Positions 25,043 to 34,696 of a stretch of DNA of 64,000 bases are shown here, one piece after another. The position numbers were made by a program, and so were the translations under genes. Location of the stretch: positions 2,046,001 to 2,110,000 of the forward strand of contig NZ_UGSI01000001.1 in assembly GCF_900454495.1 (NCBI RefSeq), read 5' to 3'. The stretch's first letter is position 1. Every line of letters starts with the position of its first letter. The notes beneath the pieces were generated by a model, which was not told the origin of the DNA, did not search any database, and was given only the letters and a program-made list of their open reading frames with translations. Origin of the DNA: Paenibacillus macerans (GTDB lineage Bacteria > Bacillota > Bacilli > Paenibacillales > Paenibacillaceae).

Positions 25043-26470
25043 TCACTTTATATCGACAAGCGAATTTTTACGCGCTACGCCGCTGTCTACGGCAGCTTTG
25101 GCCACCGCCAGCCGGATTCGTTCGACCACACGGGAATCAAACGCATCCGGGATGATATAAGTTTCGCTTAGCTCAGACGGATCAATCACGGAGGAGATCG
25201 CTTCCGCCGCCGCCAGCTTCATCGCGTCGTTGATGTCCGTCGCCTCGCAATCAAGCGCCCCGCGGAAAATCCCCGGGAAGCAGAGCACGTTGTTGATCTG
25301 GTTCGGATAGTCGGAGCGGCCGGTCGCCATCACCTTGACATAAGGCGCGGCAAGCAATGGATCGATTTCCGGCGTCGGGTTGGCCATGGCGAACACGATC
25401 GGATCTTTGGCCATGTTCCGCAGATCGTCGACTTTCAGCACGTTTGGAGCCGAGACCCCGATAAACACATCCGCTCCCTTGATCACTTCCGACAATGGTC
25501 CCTGTTCATTGTGCGGATTCGTATATTCGGCAAATTCGCTCCAGTGCTGGTTCTCGTACGCCGCGCTGCGGTTGATGGCCCCTTTGCGGTCGACGCCGAT
25601 CAAATTAACCGCGCCCGCCTGCAGCAGCATTTTGGAGATGGAAATGCCCGCTGCTCCAACGCCGTTGATGACGATTTTGACCTCGCGGATATTTTTTTCG
25701 CATACCTTCAGCGCGTTCAGCAATCCCGCAAGCACCACGATGGCCGTTCCGTGCTGATCGTCATGGAATACGGGGATGTCCAGCTCCGCTCTGAGCCGCT
25801 CCTCGATGACAAAGCAGCGGGGCGAAGCGATATCCTCCAGGTTAATGCCGCCGAAGGTTGGAGCCAGAGCTTTGACGATCGCTATAATCTCCTCCGTATT
25901 CTTCGTATCCAGGCAGATCGGAACGGCGTCCACCCCGGCAAACTGCTTGAACAGCGCGGCCTTGCCCTCCATGACCGGCATCGCCGCCTTCGGTCCGATA
26001 TCCCCCAAGCCAAGCACGGCCGTTCCGTCCGAAATGACGGCGACGGTGTTCTTTTTGGTCGTAAGCTGGTAGGCCTTTTCCTGGTCCTCGGCGATGGCCT
26101 GGCAAACCTTGGCGACCCCCGGCGTGTATACCTTGGAGAGATCCTCCTTGCTCAGAATCGGATGCTTAAGCGTCGTTTCCAGCTTTCCGCCCTCATGCAA
26201 TTGCATAATTTCCAGCAGCCGCTCCACGATATCGCCGCTGCCGAGCTTTTGTGCCGCGGTTTCGATAAACTCTCTATCCTCCTGATATTGCACCGAGATC
26301 TTCACTTCGGCCTCCGCCATCCCCTGTTCGTTCGGATCCTGAAGCTCGACTTGAAGCACGGTTCCTTGATACGTCTCCACAATGTTCACCAAGTTTGCCA
26401 TATAGTCGCTGCCGCTTTTGTACTGCACGCGCAGCGAAAACAAATAAGAATGATCCAGCGTTTGATTCAT
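25043..26470 (-). CDS. NAD(P)-dependent malic enzyme with N-terminal ACT domain
   Basis: A 475-residue protein: an ACT-like domain (1-80, HSYLFSLRVQYKSGSDYMANL), then the malic N-domain (YTPGVAKVCQAIAED, with catalytic Tyr and Lys further on in GKAALFKQFAGVD), metal ligands in HDDQHGTAIVVLAGLLNALKV, the NAD-binding motif VINGVGAAGISISKML and ANPTPEIDP. It oxidatively decarboxylates malate to pyruvate. It follows the malate symporter on the same strand, which fits a malate-utilisation operon controlled by the neighbouring two-component system. GGAGGCGACC precedes the ATG. Confidence 0.92.
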   Translation of the reverse strand: MNQTLDHSYLFSLRVQYKSGSDYMANLVNIVETYQGTVLQVELQDPNEQGMAEAEVKISVQYQEDREFIETAAQKLGSGDIVERLLEIMQLHEGGKLETTLKHPILSKEDLSKVYTPGVAKVCQAIAEDQEKAYQLTTKKNTVAVISDGTAVLGLGDIGPKAAMPVMEGKAALFKQFAGVDAVPICLDTKNTEEIIAIVKALAPTFGGINLEDIASPRCFVIEERLRAELDIPVFHDDQHGTAIVVLAGLLNALKVCEKNIREVKIVINGVGAAGISISKMLLQAGAVNLIGVDRKGAINRSAAYENQHWSEFAEYTNPHNEQGPLSEVIKGADVFIGVSAPNVLKVDDLRNMAKDPIVFAMANPTPEIDPLLAAPYVKVMATGRSDYPNQINNVLCFPGIFRGALDCEATDINDAMKLAAAEAISSVIDPSELSETYIIPDAFDSRVVERIRLAVAKAAVDSGVARKNSLVDIK

Positions 26471-26542
26471 CGCGGGTCGCCTCCATATCGAATGTTGTAT
26501 TTTTTATGACAATGTTCCTATCCAATCAATAAATCCTTAAGT

Positions 26543-27898
26543 TCAGCCTCCCCAGACGGAGATCAGCAGCGTAGCCGCGACAACGGTCAGCGCCCCGCCG
26601 ATCCGGGTGGAGATTTGCGCAAAAGGCATCAGTTCCATCCGGCCCGATGCGGAAAGAATGGCCACATCGCCCGTTCCCCCGAGCCCGCCGCGGCAGCCTG
26701 TCACGATGGCGGCTTCTATAGGGTACATCCGGATCCATTTTCCGACTATATAGCCCGTCACAATCATCGCGGCGATTACCGACGCACAGACGAGCACGTA
26801 AGGTATGGAAATGAGCGCGGCCACGTCTTCCAACGGGATATACAGAATGCCGAGGCCAACCATCAGCGGCCAGGTCAGGGTGCCGGACACGAACTTGTAA
26901 AGGTGGTACGCGCCTTGTTCGATTTTGTACGGAAGCAGCTTGAAAATTTTCAGCAGCGCCGCGCCAAAGATCATCAGGATCGGGCCGGGTATGCCGACGT
27001 AGGGCGACAGCAAACTTCCGGAGATGAACAGGCTGCAGGCAAAGAGCAGGCCGCCGCCCATCAGCGGGAAATCGATTTTTTCCGCATCGTAATGGCTTCC
27101 GCCAAGCTGCTTGCCGCCCTTCTCCCGGACAAGAACGCCATTGCCGGTAATCGACGGGTTTTTGTCGGCCATTTTCTTCAAAATGCCGGCCCCGATAATC
27201 GCGAAGACGTTGCCGATAACCGCGGCCGGAATCATCTGCGCCACGTATTGCCCCGATTCACCGCCGAGAATCTGCGAGAAGGCGATCGATAAAGGCAGGA
27301 TGCCCTCGCCTACGCCGCCGCCAATGATCGGAACGATAATGTAAAAAAGCGTATGGTGGGCGGTATAGCCGAACAGCATGCCCACGACCAGCCCGACCGC
27401 GACGGCGGCCGCCGTACCCGCGATCATCGGAATGAAAATCCGGATAAACCCGCTGATCAGCGTCTGGCGGTTCATCCCGGTGATGCTTCCCGCCACCAGG
27501 CAGGCGATGTACAAATAAAGAAAGTTGGACGTCTTCATCAGCGTGTGCACGGCGTCAACGACCGGAGGATTCAGCACGTTCCAAAACACGAGGAACGACG
27601 GAATCATCAAGGACAAAATCGCCGGACCGCCGATGTTCTTGAGCAGCGGGAGCTTAAACCCGAGATGGCTCAGCAGCACGCCCATAATCATGATTACGGC
27701 CAAGCCGCCAATCATGTCGTTCGGCAGCTGGCCGACGGCGGCGGCAGCGACTATAACGAGGGCCAGCACGATGTAAACCGGCAAAGGAATCACACCGATC
27801 TTTACGCTGAGCGCTTTGGACAGCAAACCTTCCGCTTTGTCGGCGGGCTGTGACTTCGGTTCACGCGAAATGGCCTGCGTCTGTACAGTTTTTTCCAT
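26543..27898 (-). CDS. 2-hydroxycarboxylate transporter family, probable Na+/malate symporter
   Basis: A 451-residue membrane protein with about 11 segments and the two hairpin signatures of the 2HCT family, IIGGGVGEGILPLS and RGGLGGTGDVAIL. Members are CitS, MaeN and CimH. The adjacent malic enzyme and CitT-like regulator make malate the likeliest substrate, with citrate as the alternative. AAAGGAGGCC lies upstream of the ATG, and two cre-like sites lie further upstream. Confidence 0.88.
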   Translation of the reverse strand: MEKTVQTQAISREPKSQPADKAEGLLSKALSVKIGVIPLPVYIVLALVIVAAAAVGQLPNDMIGGLAVIMIMGVLLSHLGFKLPLLKNIGGPAILSLMIPSFLVFWNVLNPPVVDAVHTLMKTSNFLYLYIACLVAGSITGMNRQTLISGFIRIFIPMIAGTAAAVAVGLVVGMLFGYTAHHTLFYIIVPIIGGGVGEGILPLSIAFSQILGGESGQYVAQMIPAAVIGNVFAIIGAGILKKMADKNPSITGNGVLVREKGGKQLGGSHYDAEKIDFPLMGGGLLFACSLFISGSLLSPYVGIPGPILMIFGAALLKIFKLLPYKIEQGAYHLYKFVSGTLTWPLMVGLGILYIPLEDVAALISIPYVLVCASVIAAMIVTGYIVGKWIRMYPIEAAIVTGCRGGLGGTGDVAILSASGRMELMPFAQISTRIGGALTVVAATLLISVWGG

Positions 27899-27947
27899 AG
27901 GGGAAATAGGCCTCCTTTGATTAAATTCAGCCTCATCATAGCTTTTT

Positions 27948-27961
27948 TGTAAGCGCTTTTG
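27948..27961 (-). promoter_or_regulatory. cre-like site upstream of the malate symporter
   Basis: TGTAAGCGCTTTTG, 50 bp before the symporter ATG, fits the CcpA cre consensus (TGWAANCGNTNNCA) apart from the last two positions. A TATGAT lies at 27935-27940. Confidence 0.4.
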
Positions 27962-28000
27962 TTTTTATGTAGATATTGATCGAATTTTTAAAGTTTTTAA

Positions 28001-28014
28001 AGTAAGCGCTGTCA
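28001..28014 (+). promoter_or_regulatory. second cre-like site upstream of the malate symporter
   Basis: AGTAAGCGCTGTCA has the central AAGCGCT and the final CA of cre, with one mismatch at the first base. Together with 27948 it could mediate glucose repression of malate uptake. Confidence 0.4.
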
Positions 28015-28019
28015 CAAAA

Positions 28020-28050
28020 CAGACAACCCCCCTTGCTCGCGCAAGGAGGG
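28020..28050 (-). terminator. terminator of the two-component operon
   Basis: CCCTCCTTGC and GCAAGGGGGG form a 10-bp stem with a 4-base loop, followed on the minus strand by TTGTCTGTTTTG. It lies just beyond the response-regulator stop at 28057. Confidence 0.75.
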
Positions 28051-28056
28051 CTTGCT

Positions 28057-28767
28057 TTATTGCAAATATTTCGTGATTTGGATCTTTCCGTGCGGCGTTA
28101 TTTTGTACTTCTGCACCGGCCTGCCTACGGTCCCGTAGATCAGCTCCATTTCGAGGATGCCCCTGGCCTCCAGCTCGGTCAAATATTTGCCGGCGGAAAC
28201 CCGGGAAATCCCGGTCGCCGCGGAGATATCCACGCTTGTGAAGCCATTGGCGGAAGCCGCTTCGATCGCGTTCCATACGGCTTGGAGCGTCTGGCGGGTG
28301 AAGCCTTTGGGCAGCGGCTGGCTTTGGCCTTCGTCCGCGGCGGCATGCGTGATCGAGTCAAGCTCCGACTGGACGATGCTGCCCGTTCTCTTGAAAAGCG
28401 CGGCCCGCTTGCGATACGCGTCCATGGCCAGGCGAAAGCGGTTGAACTCAAAAGGCTTGATCAAATAATCAACCGCCCCATTGTTCAGCGCCTGCCGGAT
28501 GCTGCTCTTGTCTCTGGCGGCCGAGATGACGATCACATCCGTAGGCAGCGCTTTGCGGCGGATTTCGCTCAGCAGCTCCAGCCCGCTGCTTCCCTTCATG
28601 TAAATGTCCAGCAGCAGCAGGTCGTAATGCGCGGAATCCAGCAGGCCGAGCGCCTGCTCGGCGGATTCGGCCCAACCCTCGGCCCGGAAGTCCTCAATCT
28701 GCTCCAAATAAAATTTATTCATTTCAGCGACCATCGGATCGTCTTCAACGATGAGTACATTAATCAT
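28057..28767 (-). CDS. CitB/DcuR-type response regulator
   Basis: A 236-residue protein: receiver domain with acidic pocket VEDDPM, phosphorylation Asp in LLLLDIYMKGSSG and the conserved Lys in YLIKPFEF, a linker, and a C-terminal helix-turn-helix (GFTSVDISAATGISRVSAGKYLTELEARG). Its start overlaps the kinase stop by 4 bp (ATGA). The family regulates uptake of citrate, malate or fumarate, and the neighbouring symporter and malic enzyme are the likely targets. Confidence 0.9.
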   Translation of the reverse strand: MINVLIVEDDPMVAEMNKFYLEQIEDFRAEGWAESAEQALGLLDSAHYDLLLLDIYMKGSSGLELLSEIRRKALPTDVIVISAARDKSSIRQALNNGAVDYLIKPFEFNRFRLAMDAYRKRAALFKRTGSIVQSELDSITHAAADEGQSQPLPKGFTRQTLQAVWNAIEAASANGFTSVDISAATGISRVSAGKYLTELEARGILEMELIYGTVGRPVQKYKITPHGKIQITKYLQ

Positions 28768-30362
28768 GAGTCATGAGTCCCCCATGCTTTTGCTTCATAC
28801 GGTATGCGTACGATAAATTTCGTTCCCGAACCTTGCGCACTTTGGCACCAAAGGCGCCCGCCCAGTTTGTTGACGCCGCGCATCACCAGGTACAAGCCGA
28901 TGCCTCTGCCCTTGCCTTTGGTCGAAAAGCCCTGCTCGTAGATCCGTTTGATCATCTCTCCCGGGATGCCCGCGCCGTTGTCGCTAACCGTCACGGTCAA
29001 CTGTGAGTTTTCATGGGAGAAGCCGACGGAAATATCTTTGTTTTCTTCGCCCGGCTCGGCCTCCAGCGCATTTTCCAGCAGATTGCCCACAATGGTGACC
29101 AGCTCATGGGCCGTTTCCGCATTGGCGCATTCCGGCAGCACGTCCTCTTCGAGGATACGCATCTTCACGCCGGCTTCCCGGGCCCGGCTCAGCTTGCCCA
29201 AAAGAAAGCCGGCCATCACCGGGTCCTTCACCTGCTTCACAAGCATCCCGGCCTCCGACTGAAAATGCCGGATGGTCCCGCTCAGGTATTCCTCCAGGCG
29301 ATCGTAGCGCCGCATATGGTTCAAACCGGCCATCACATGCAGCTTGTTCATAAATTCATGGGTCTGAGCCCGCAGGGCTTCGACATACAGCGAAACGCCC
29401 GACAACCGCTCCATCAGGACGTCGATTTCGGTCTTGTCCCGAAACGTGGCAATCGCGCCCTGGGTTCGCCCGTTCACCTTGACGGGCACAACATTGGCCA
29501 GCAACGTCATTCCGTCCTGCTCCATCTCCATGTCGTTCAGCGGCTCCCCGGTCTCCAGCACCTTGTCCATACGCAGCAGCGGGCAAAGCTCCTGCGAGCG
29601 GCCGCCGGCTTCCGTGATGCCGATCAGTCTGCTCGCTTCGGCGTTGATCAAGGTGATGACCCCCAACGCATCCACGGCGATAATGCCTTCTTTGGCGGAT
29701 TGCAGCATCGCGCTGCGCTCCTCCAGCAGCTTGGCGATTTCGTCCGGTTCCATGCCGAACATCATCCGCTTGAGCCGGCGGGCCAGCAGCACCGCCCCGG
29801 ACACGCCGAGCACGCCGCCGGCGGCCATCCCCAAATAAATAATCCAGCGGTTCTGCCGCACGGCCGAATTAACATCGTTCAGCGCCAGCCCGACCGCAAC
29901 CGCGCCAACCGGCTTGCCGCCGACGATCACCGGAGAAAACGCTCTCACGGATTTCCCTAAGGTTCCCTTGGCGATGGATACGGATTCCTTCCCATTTAGC
30001 GCTGCGGCTTCATCGCCGCCGATAAAGTGCCGCCCGATCTTCGCCGGATCGGGGTGGGACAGCCGGATGCCTTGCCCATCCATAACGACGATGAACTGCA
30101 CCCCGTTCAGCGTACGGATTTCTTCGGTAAACTCCTGGACAAGTCCGGCGTCCGCCTGGCCGTTCAGCGCGCTCAGAACGGTTGGATCCCTGGAAACCGT
30201 GCGGGCGATCGTAATCGCTTTATGCTCCAAATCTTGCCGGGTCAGCCCGGAGATTTTCATATTAAACAGCAAATATACGGCCAGCAGGACCAATGCCAGC
30301 ACGGAACAGACCATTAAGGTGATCGTCGTTTGCAAACGCAGCGTTCGGCCGAAGAATTTCAT
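28764..30362 (-). CDS. CitA/DcuS-type sensor histidine kinase
   Basis: A 532-residue protein: membrane segment (about 12-35), extracytoplasmic PAS-like sensor domain (about 36-170, containing SRDPTVLSALNG), second membrane segment (about 176-198), cytoplasmic PAS (AKEGIIAVDALGVITLINA), dimerisation region with LRAQTHEFMNKLHVMAGL (phospho-His in the H-E-F-x-N motif of this family) and an HATPase domain with NLLENALEA, DNGAGIP and GRGIGLYLV. It senses an external C4-dicarboxylate or citrate and phosphorylates the downstream regulator. Confidence 0.92.
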   Translation of the reverse strand: MKFFGRTLRLQTTITLMVCSVLALVLLAVYLLFNMKISGLTRQDLEHKAITIARTVSRDPTVLSALNGQADAGLVQEFTEEIRTLNGVQFIVVMDGQGIRLSHPDPAKIGRHFIGGDEAAALNGKESVSIAKGTLGKSVRAFSPVIVGGKPVGAVAVGLALNDVNSAVRQNRWIIYLGMAAGGVLGVSGAVLLARRLKRMMFGMEPDEIAKLLEERSAMLQSAKEGIIAVDALGVITLINAEASRLIGITEAGGRSQELCPLLRMDKVLETGEPLNDMEMEQDGMTLLANVVPVKVNGRTQGAIATFRDKTEIDVLMERLSGVSLYVEALRAQTHEFMNKLHVMAGLNHMRRYDRLEEYLSGTIRHFQSEAGMLVKQVKDPVMAGFLLGKLSRAREAGVKMRILEEDVLPECANAETAHELVTIVGNLLENALEAEPGEENKDISVGFSHENSQLTVTVSDNGAGIPGEMIKRIYEQGFSTKGKGRGIGLYLVMRGVNKLGGRLWCQSAQGSGTKFIVRIPYEAKAWGTHDS

Positions 30363-30460
30363 ATTTCGCCATCCTTCGAAGTTTTCTTTGATTATACTCC
30401 GTTATTTCGCCAAAAGTCAGTGAAGGTTATGTGAATCCGGCTATCCGGCGTAAGGCGCCA

Positions 30461-32038
30461 TCATTCCGCGGCGATCGTCCGGTCACGCCCTTCGCGTTTG
30501 GCACGGTACAAAGCCATGTCCGCGGCCTGCAGCACCTCGTCGCGGCTTACGCCATGCTCCGGGGATAACGAGATGCCGATGGAGACGGTAATCTTCCCGG
30601 CAAAGGGGGTTGGAGCCGCGCTTATCGTTTGTCGTATTCGTTCGGCGATCCCGTACACCTCGTCCATATTCCGTTCACGAAGGAGGATGACAAACTCCTC
30701 CCCGCCATAACGGGAACATACCGCTTCTGGAGGACTGGACTTCGCGATGACGTTGGCGACCGTTTTTAAAACTTCATCGCCGGTTTGGTGGCCATAAGTA
30801 TCGTTTACCGCCTTGAAGTGGTCGATATCCAGCAGCAATACGGCATACCGATCCCCCTTTTTGTCCCATAAATCCAGGCTGCGTTCCATTTCTCTGCGGT
30901 TGAACAGCCCGGTTAACGGATCGGTGATCGCTTCCTGCTGCAACGAAGAAGTTTGTTTCGCCAGCGTTTCGGCGGCCGCTTTCATCATCCGGTTCAATTG
31001 ATCGGCTTCCCGGTTCCAATGGGGTTTGAATTCCTGCAAAGACACATCTTGACCGGCGGCAATGACTTTCGTAATTTTATACAATCGGGCAAAAGGCGCG
31101 GCGATTTTAGCGGCAATAAATCCGGCAAGAATCAACATGACCGCGACCGGAACGAGCATGCCCCGGATCAGGTGAAGCAGGTTGTCGTTGACATCGGCCA
31201 TAATCGATCGCTCGGAAGTCTGCATGACAATGACCCAGCCGTTGGTGCCGACTCTCGCGTAACCCGCCAAATAATCATCGCCGCGCGTATTTCTCAAATG
31301 CAGTTCACCGCTATTGCCTGCCCGAAATTGCCGCACAATCGTGTCAGGCACCTTTTCCCCCACCCGGCTCTGATCCGGATGGTAAAGCAGCTTGCCCGCG
31401 GAATCAACGATATAGGAATAGGAGTCCGTTTCATTGCCCGCATTGGAGCCAAAAATACTATGCAGGATATTATCCTTCTCCAGGTAAATCGTCCCCCCGA
31501 TCATGCCGCGATAACCGCCCAGTTCATCAAAAACCGGCTCGCTTATAAAAACGATCAATCGTCCCGTAGGACTCACATACGGCTCGGAGATGTAGGATTT
31601 TCTGCCGTTTAAAGCTTCCAAAGCCCATTTCGTCGTTACCCGTGCATTGTTCATATTGCTGCCATAAGGGGAAACAGCTCGAAATTGCCCGGTTTCAGCG
31701 GTCCAAAATACGGAATTGAAATACGGGCTGCTTTGCCGGACAAGATCGAAAATGTGCTGTAACTCCTCTTTGTTGGATATATCCATGGTGCGGATTTGCG
31801 AAAGATTGGTTACGGAATGAAGGGTTTTTCGCATCGAAAAAAACAGCGCCTCGGTAGTAACCGCCATCTTTTGCGCCGATGATAAATTGTGCGACATCGT
31901 GTTTTGGAAGAGAGAATGTTTTTCGTTATTATATTGGGTGTATGTCATGATGGACATGGTGATCAGAATGGAGAAACAAACCATGGCGGACAAGACTACG
32001 GAAAGACTGATTTTTATCGGTTGTTTAGGGATATGCAT
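30461..32038 (-). CDS. membrane diguanylate cyclase with Cache sensor
   Basis: A 525-residue protein: N-terminal membrane segment, periplasmic-type double Cache region (about 45-275, with YISEPYVSPTGRLIVFISEPV), second membrane segment (about 285-310), short HAMP-like linker, and a GGDEF domain (about 365-525) with DPLTGLFNRREME, DIDHFKAVNDTYGHQTGD and the intact active-site RYGGEEF. It should make c-di-GMP in response to an external ligand. An RxxD inhibitory site is not seen in the normal place before GGEEF. Monocistronic. Confidence 0.9.
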   Translation of the reverse strand: MHIPKQPIKISLSVVLSAMVCFSILITMSIMTYTQYNNEKHSLFQNTMSHNLSSAQKMAVTTEALFFSMRKTLHSVTNLSQIRTMDISNKEELQHIFDLVRQSSPYFNSVFWTAETGQFRAVSPYGSNMNNARVTTKWALEALNGRKSYISEPYVSPTGRLIVFISEPVFDELGGYRGMIGGTIYLEKDNILHSIFGSNAGNETDSYSYIVDSAGKLLYHPDQSRVGEKVPDTIVRQFRAGNSGELHLRNTRGDDYLAGYARVGTNGWVIVMQTSERSIMADVNDNLLHLIRGMLVPVAVMLILAGFIAAKIAAPFARLYKITKVIAAGQDVSLQEFKPHWNREADQLNRMMKAAAETLAKQTSSLQQEAITDPLTGLFNRREMERSLDLWDKKGDRYAVLLLDIDHFKAVNDTYGHQTGDEVLKTVANVIAKSSPPEAVCSRYGGEEFVILLRERNMDEVYGIAERIRQTISAAPTPFAGKITVSIGISLSPEHGVSRDEVLQAADMALYRAKREGRDRTIAAE

Positions 32039-32223
32039 GAAGCCGGATTCCTACTCCTCGTTGATAATTTAACCTGCTGCCAAACTGTTATCATAGTACT
32101 TCAGAAACGCGCCCGAGTCCATACACCATGAAGCAATGCGGCAAAACCTCTTGGTGCATTTTTTCCTTTCATTCTCAATAAACAACGTGTAAAATATCCC
32201 ATTAAAAGAAGCGAGGTGGAATT

Positions 32224-33045
32224 ATGGAAGAGGATGAGAAGAAGGAGATTTTGAGTTACTATAACGAGGGCGCCGAGATTGGCAGATTGCAAAGGGGAAT
32301 CGGCAAGCTTGAATGGGAGCGGACCCGGGAACTAATCTCCAGATATTTGCCTGCGCAAAAAAGCGTGATATATGATATCGGAGGCGGGATCGGCTTGTAT
32401 TCGTCCTGGTTGTCCGGCTTGGGTCATGAGGTTCATTTATTTGACCTTGCCCCGCAAGAAATCAAATACGCTCAAGAAAACAATCCGGAGATATATCAAC
32501 TCGAAGTGGCTGACGCAAGAAACATCAACAGGGAATCCAAAAGCGCCGACATGGTGCTGCTGATGGGGCCCTTGTATCACTTAACCGGCGGGGATGATCG
32601 TCTGGCGGCGCTCGCCGAGGCCAAAAGGCTCTTAAAACCGGGCGGCATCCTTATCGCCAGCGTCATCACCAGATTTTCTTCCACCTTATGGGGACTATCC
32701 GTCTTCGGCCAAAAAAATGATTTTATCCTGGAGCAGGACTTTTTTGAGATGATCGGCAGGGAATTGGATCACGGACAACATGTCCGGCCGGAAAAATACC
32801 CTTATTTTATTTCCAGATCCTTTTTCCATATCCCTGGCGAGCTAAGGCAGGAATTAACGGATGCCGGCCTTATGAATATTGAGATTTACAGCGTGGAGGG
32901 CCCCGCCTGGATCGTGCCCTCATTTGAAAAAAAATGGGACGATCCCGAAGCCAAAGCCAAATTGCTGGAAATCGTCCGCAAGGTCGAGCAGCAGGAGTCG
33001 TTGCACGGCATAAGCCCGCATTTGTTGGGCGTGGCTTTTTGTTGA
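32224..33045 (+). CDS. class I SAM-dependent methyltransferase
   Basis: A 273-residue protein with AGCGAGGTGG before the ATG. SAM-binding motif I is VIYDIGGGIGLYSSWLS, the acidic residue after beta-2 is in VHLFDLAP, motif II is ADMVLLMGPLYHL and motif III is RLLKPGGILIAS. The acceptor substrate cannot be told. It runs against the SecD-like remnant on the other strand. Confidence 0.82.
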   Translation: MEEDEKKEILSYYNEGAEIGRLQRGIGKLEWERTRELISRYLPAQKSVIYDIGGGIGLYSSWLSGLGHEVHLFDLAPQEIKYAQENNPEIYQLEVADARNINRESKSADMVLLMGPLYHLTGGDDRLAALAEAKRLLKPGGILIASVITRFSSTLWGLSVFGQKNDFILEQDFFEMIGRELDHGQHVRPEKYPYFISRSFFHIPGELRQELTDAGLMNIEIYSVEGPAWIVPSFEKKWDDPEAKAKLLEIVRKVEQQESLHGISPHLLGVAFC

Positions 33046-33050
33046 ACTGT

Positions 33051-33307
33051 TTACTCCATACTTAATTTGATCGTATCCACCAAACTTTTTGCTTCCTTCA
33101 GGGAATATTCCCCGCCTATGCTGAAGTCTCCCGATGTCAGTACTTGCTGTATAGTCGGGGAGGTAATTAATTCTTCATCGCAGTAGATGGACAATTCTTC
33201 GCCTAGCAGTTTTTGCGTGATCTCTTCCAGCTTTTTGGGTTCTTAAACCGCCCGCTTATAAAATATTCCTTGCCTGTGGGGCCGTTAGATACCGAAACCG
33301 AACTCAT
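33051..33307 (-). pseudogene. frameshifted fragment of a SecD-like (P1-head) domain
   Basis: From an ATG at 33307 the frame reads MSSVSVSNGPTGKEYFISG and then RFKN. One base is missing near 33240, and the next frame continues KKLEEITQKLLGEELSIY followed by CDEELITSPTIQQVLTSGDF and IGGEYSLKEAKSL to a stop at 33051. The D-x-x-x-x-S-P and G-x-x-S-L-x-E-A-K spacing resembles the P1-head domain of SecD. It is far too short for SecD, so it is either a remnant or a small domain protein broken by the frameshift. Confidence 0.5.
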
Positions 33308-33674
33308 GATCGATCACAAAATTGCCAATGACCCTTCGATTCGTGAGTTCCGCGTGCAGCGTGAGGATTGAAATCCTCTCGGAGTATCTTTTAGGCGAAA
33401 CATAAGAGCAAAAAATGGCGTTATTCCGCCGATATCCACCCATTCGAAAAAAATAGTGGAAATTTATGTCGCTATTTTCTCAAATTATATCGAAATGCCC
33501 GTGATCCGGACCATTCATAAGAAAATAAGTACAAAAAATGGCGTTAATGAGGATGAACATGCCCATATCCCGATAATAAGGACATAAAGTTCCGCTATTT
33601 TTGAAGGCTGCTATTGGTCGTTCCAGTAGCCGGCCGTAAAGCACCGCTTTCTATCGTAATCCCTCATCTTGTAG
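33308..33674. other. intergenic stretch with a hairpin and repeat copy 3
   Basis: GAGGATTGAAATCCTC at 33364-33379 is a tight hairpin. The remainder from 33405 is the four-unit repeat listed separately. No gene. Confidence 0.5.
33405..33605 (-). repeat. four-unit intergenic repeat, copy 3
   Basis: Minus-strand units start at 33599, 33548, 33476 and 33425 (spacings 51, 72, 51), each TARCGS-N11-YTATKT-like. Order and spacing are identical to the copy at 690-882. Confidence 0.8.
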
Positions 33675-34196
33675 TTAATTACATAGAGAGCCCAATTCTT
33701 GTTCCAATTCATCATTTAACATCTTGGTATTAATCAGCTGACGTATTAAGGCAGCATTCACTGTGCTCCTGTTTTCTTTCAGGTAATTTAGCAGCAGATT
33801 TGCTTTTGTTTTTCGGTTCATCAAATAATACGCCACGTACCAGATTTCAGGGCTCGAGACGGGAATGCCGTCCCACGTCCCCACATGACTCACCGGCAGC
33901 CGCAGCACTCCATGATCCGTATGTAAGGCGAAATAACCTATGAATTCAATATTGAGCGAATCTATTTTGATCCGGTACTGGCTGGCAAATGGATGGTCTC
34001 CGCTTTTTTGTTCCGCCCAGTCATAGTCTTGGATGGCTTCGATTAGCGTTTCTTTTGCGCAATCCACGGTAATATCCCAATCATTTACGGCATCAACCAA
34101 TTTCAAATCGTACAATACCGCGCTGCCGCCCAATGAATATGTAATGTTGCATTTTTCCAACCTTTCGATAATCGGAAACAGCTCATGGGGTCTCAT
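33675..34196 (-). CDS. nucleotidyltransferase-fold protein
   Basis: GGGAGGG is 6 bp before the ATG at 34196; 173 residues. YSLGGSAVLYDLKLVDAVNDWDITVD carries the G-S and D-x-D pattern of minimal nucleotidyltransferases (the D-W-D pair as metal ligands). Substrate unknown. It is the last of three closely spaced minus-strand genes starting with an acetyltransferase. Confidence 0.65.
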   Translation of the reverse strand: MRPHELFPIIERLEKCNITYSLGGSAVLYDLKLVDAVNDWDITVDCAKETLIEAIQDYDWAEQKSGDHPFASQYRIKIDSLNIEFIGYFALHTDHGVLRLPVSHVGTWDGIPVSSPEIWYVAYYLMNRKTKANLLLNYLKENRSTVNAALIRQLINTKMLNDELEQELGSLCN

Positions 34197-34220
34197 CAAG
34201 TGCCCTCCCTATTAATTCAT

Positions 34221-34688
34221 CTAACTAACGCTTGAGACAGGTTCCAATTCAACAGCCAATGCAGGCTCCTCCATCCCGCCCATGTTAAAGACTCCCGCGG
34301 CGGCTTCGCTTCCCTGCCGAATCATTTGCATTAAATACGCTTGATATGCATTTTGGGAAATAACGACCCGGTCAAGACGATAAACATCGACTGTGCTTAT
34401 ATTTCCCGCAAATTCGCCATTACGAACGCTGATGCTTTCATACGTCCCAGGTTGCCCGGTTTTTTGGAAGATCTCATCATGGAAAATATCCATGAATTCG
34501 CGGTATAATTCCGCAGTCTCCCAAAATCCGAAAATATGGGCTTCCAGTACATCCCCCTTGCGTTTCCATCCGCCGATTTGAGCGATGAACCCCGGCACTT
34601 GCGAAAGCAAGCTCCAGCGGGACTGGGCTTGCGAAAAAGCTTCTTTTTTTGCACTAGCTACCGTACAGGTAACCCATTTTATTAACAT
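34221..34688 (-). CDS. YdbC-like (DUF4937) protein
   Basis: GAGGTG lies 5 bp before the ATG at 34688; 155 residues starting MLIKWVTCTVASAKKEAF. The first 100 residues are an antibody-monooxygenase/stress-like ferredoxin fold with GFIAQIGGWKR and AHIFGFWETAELYREFM, as in Bacillus YdbC. It begins 8 bp after the acetyltransferase stop. Function of the family unknown. Confidence 0.6.
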   Translation of the reverse strand: MLIKWVTCTVASAKKEAFSQAQSRWSLLSQVPGFIAQIGGWKRKGDVLEAHIFGFWETAELYREFMDIFHDEIFQKTGQPGTYESISVRNGEFAGNISTVDVYRLDRVVISQNAYQAYLMQMIRQGSEAAAGVFNMGGMEEPALAVELEPVSSVS

Positions 34689-34696
34689 AAAACACC

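Noticed and set aside
25511..26509. Long antisense open frame (332 codons) opposite the malic enzyme
   Set aside because: A shadow of a well-supported gene with GC-rich third positions; its protein has no domain character.
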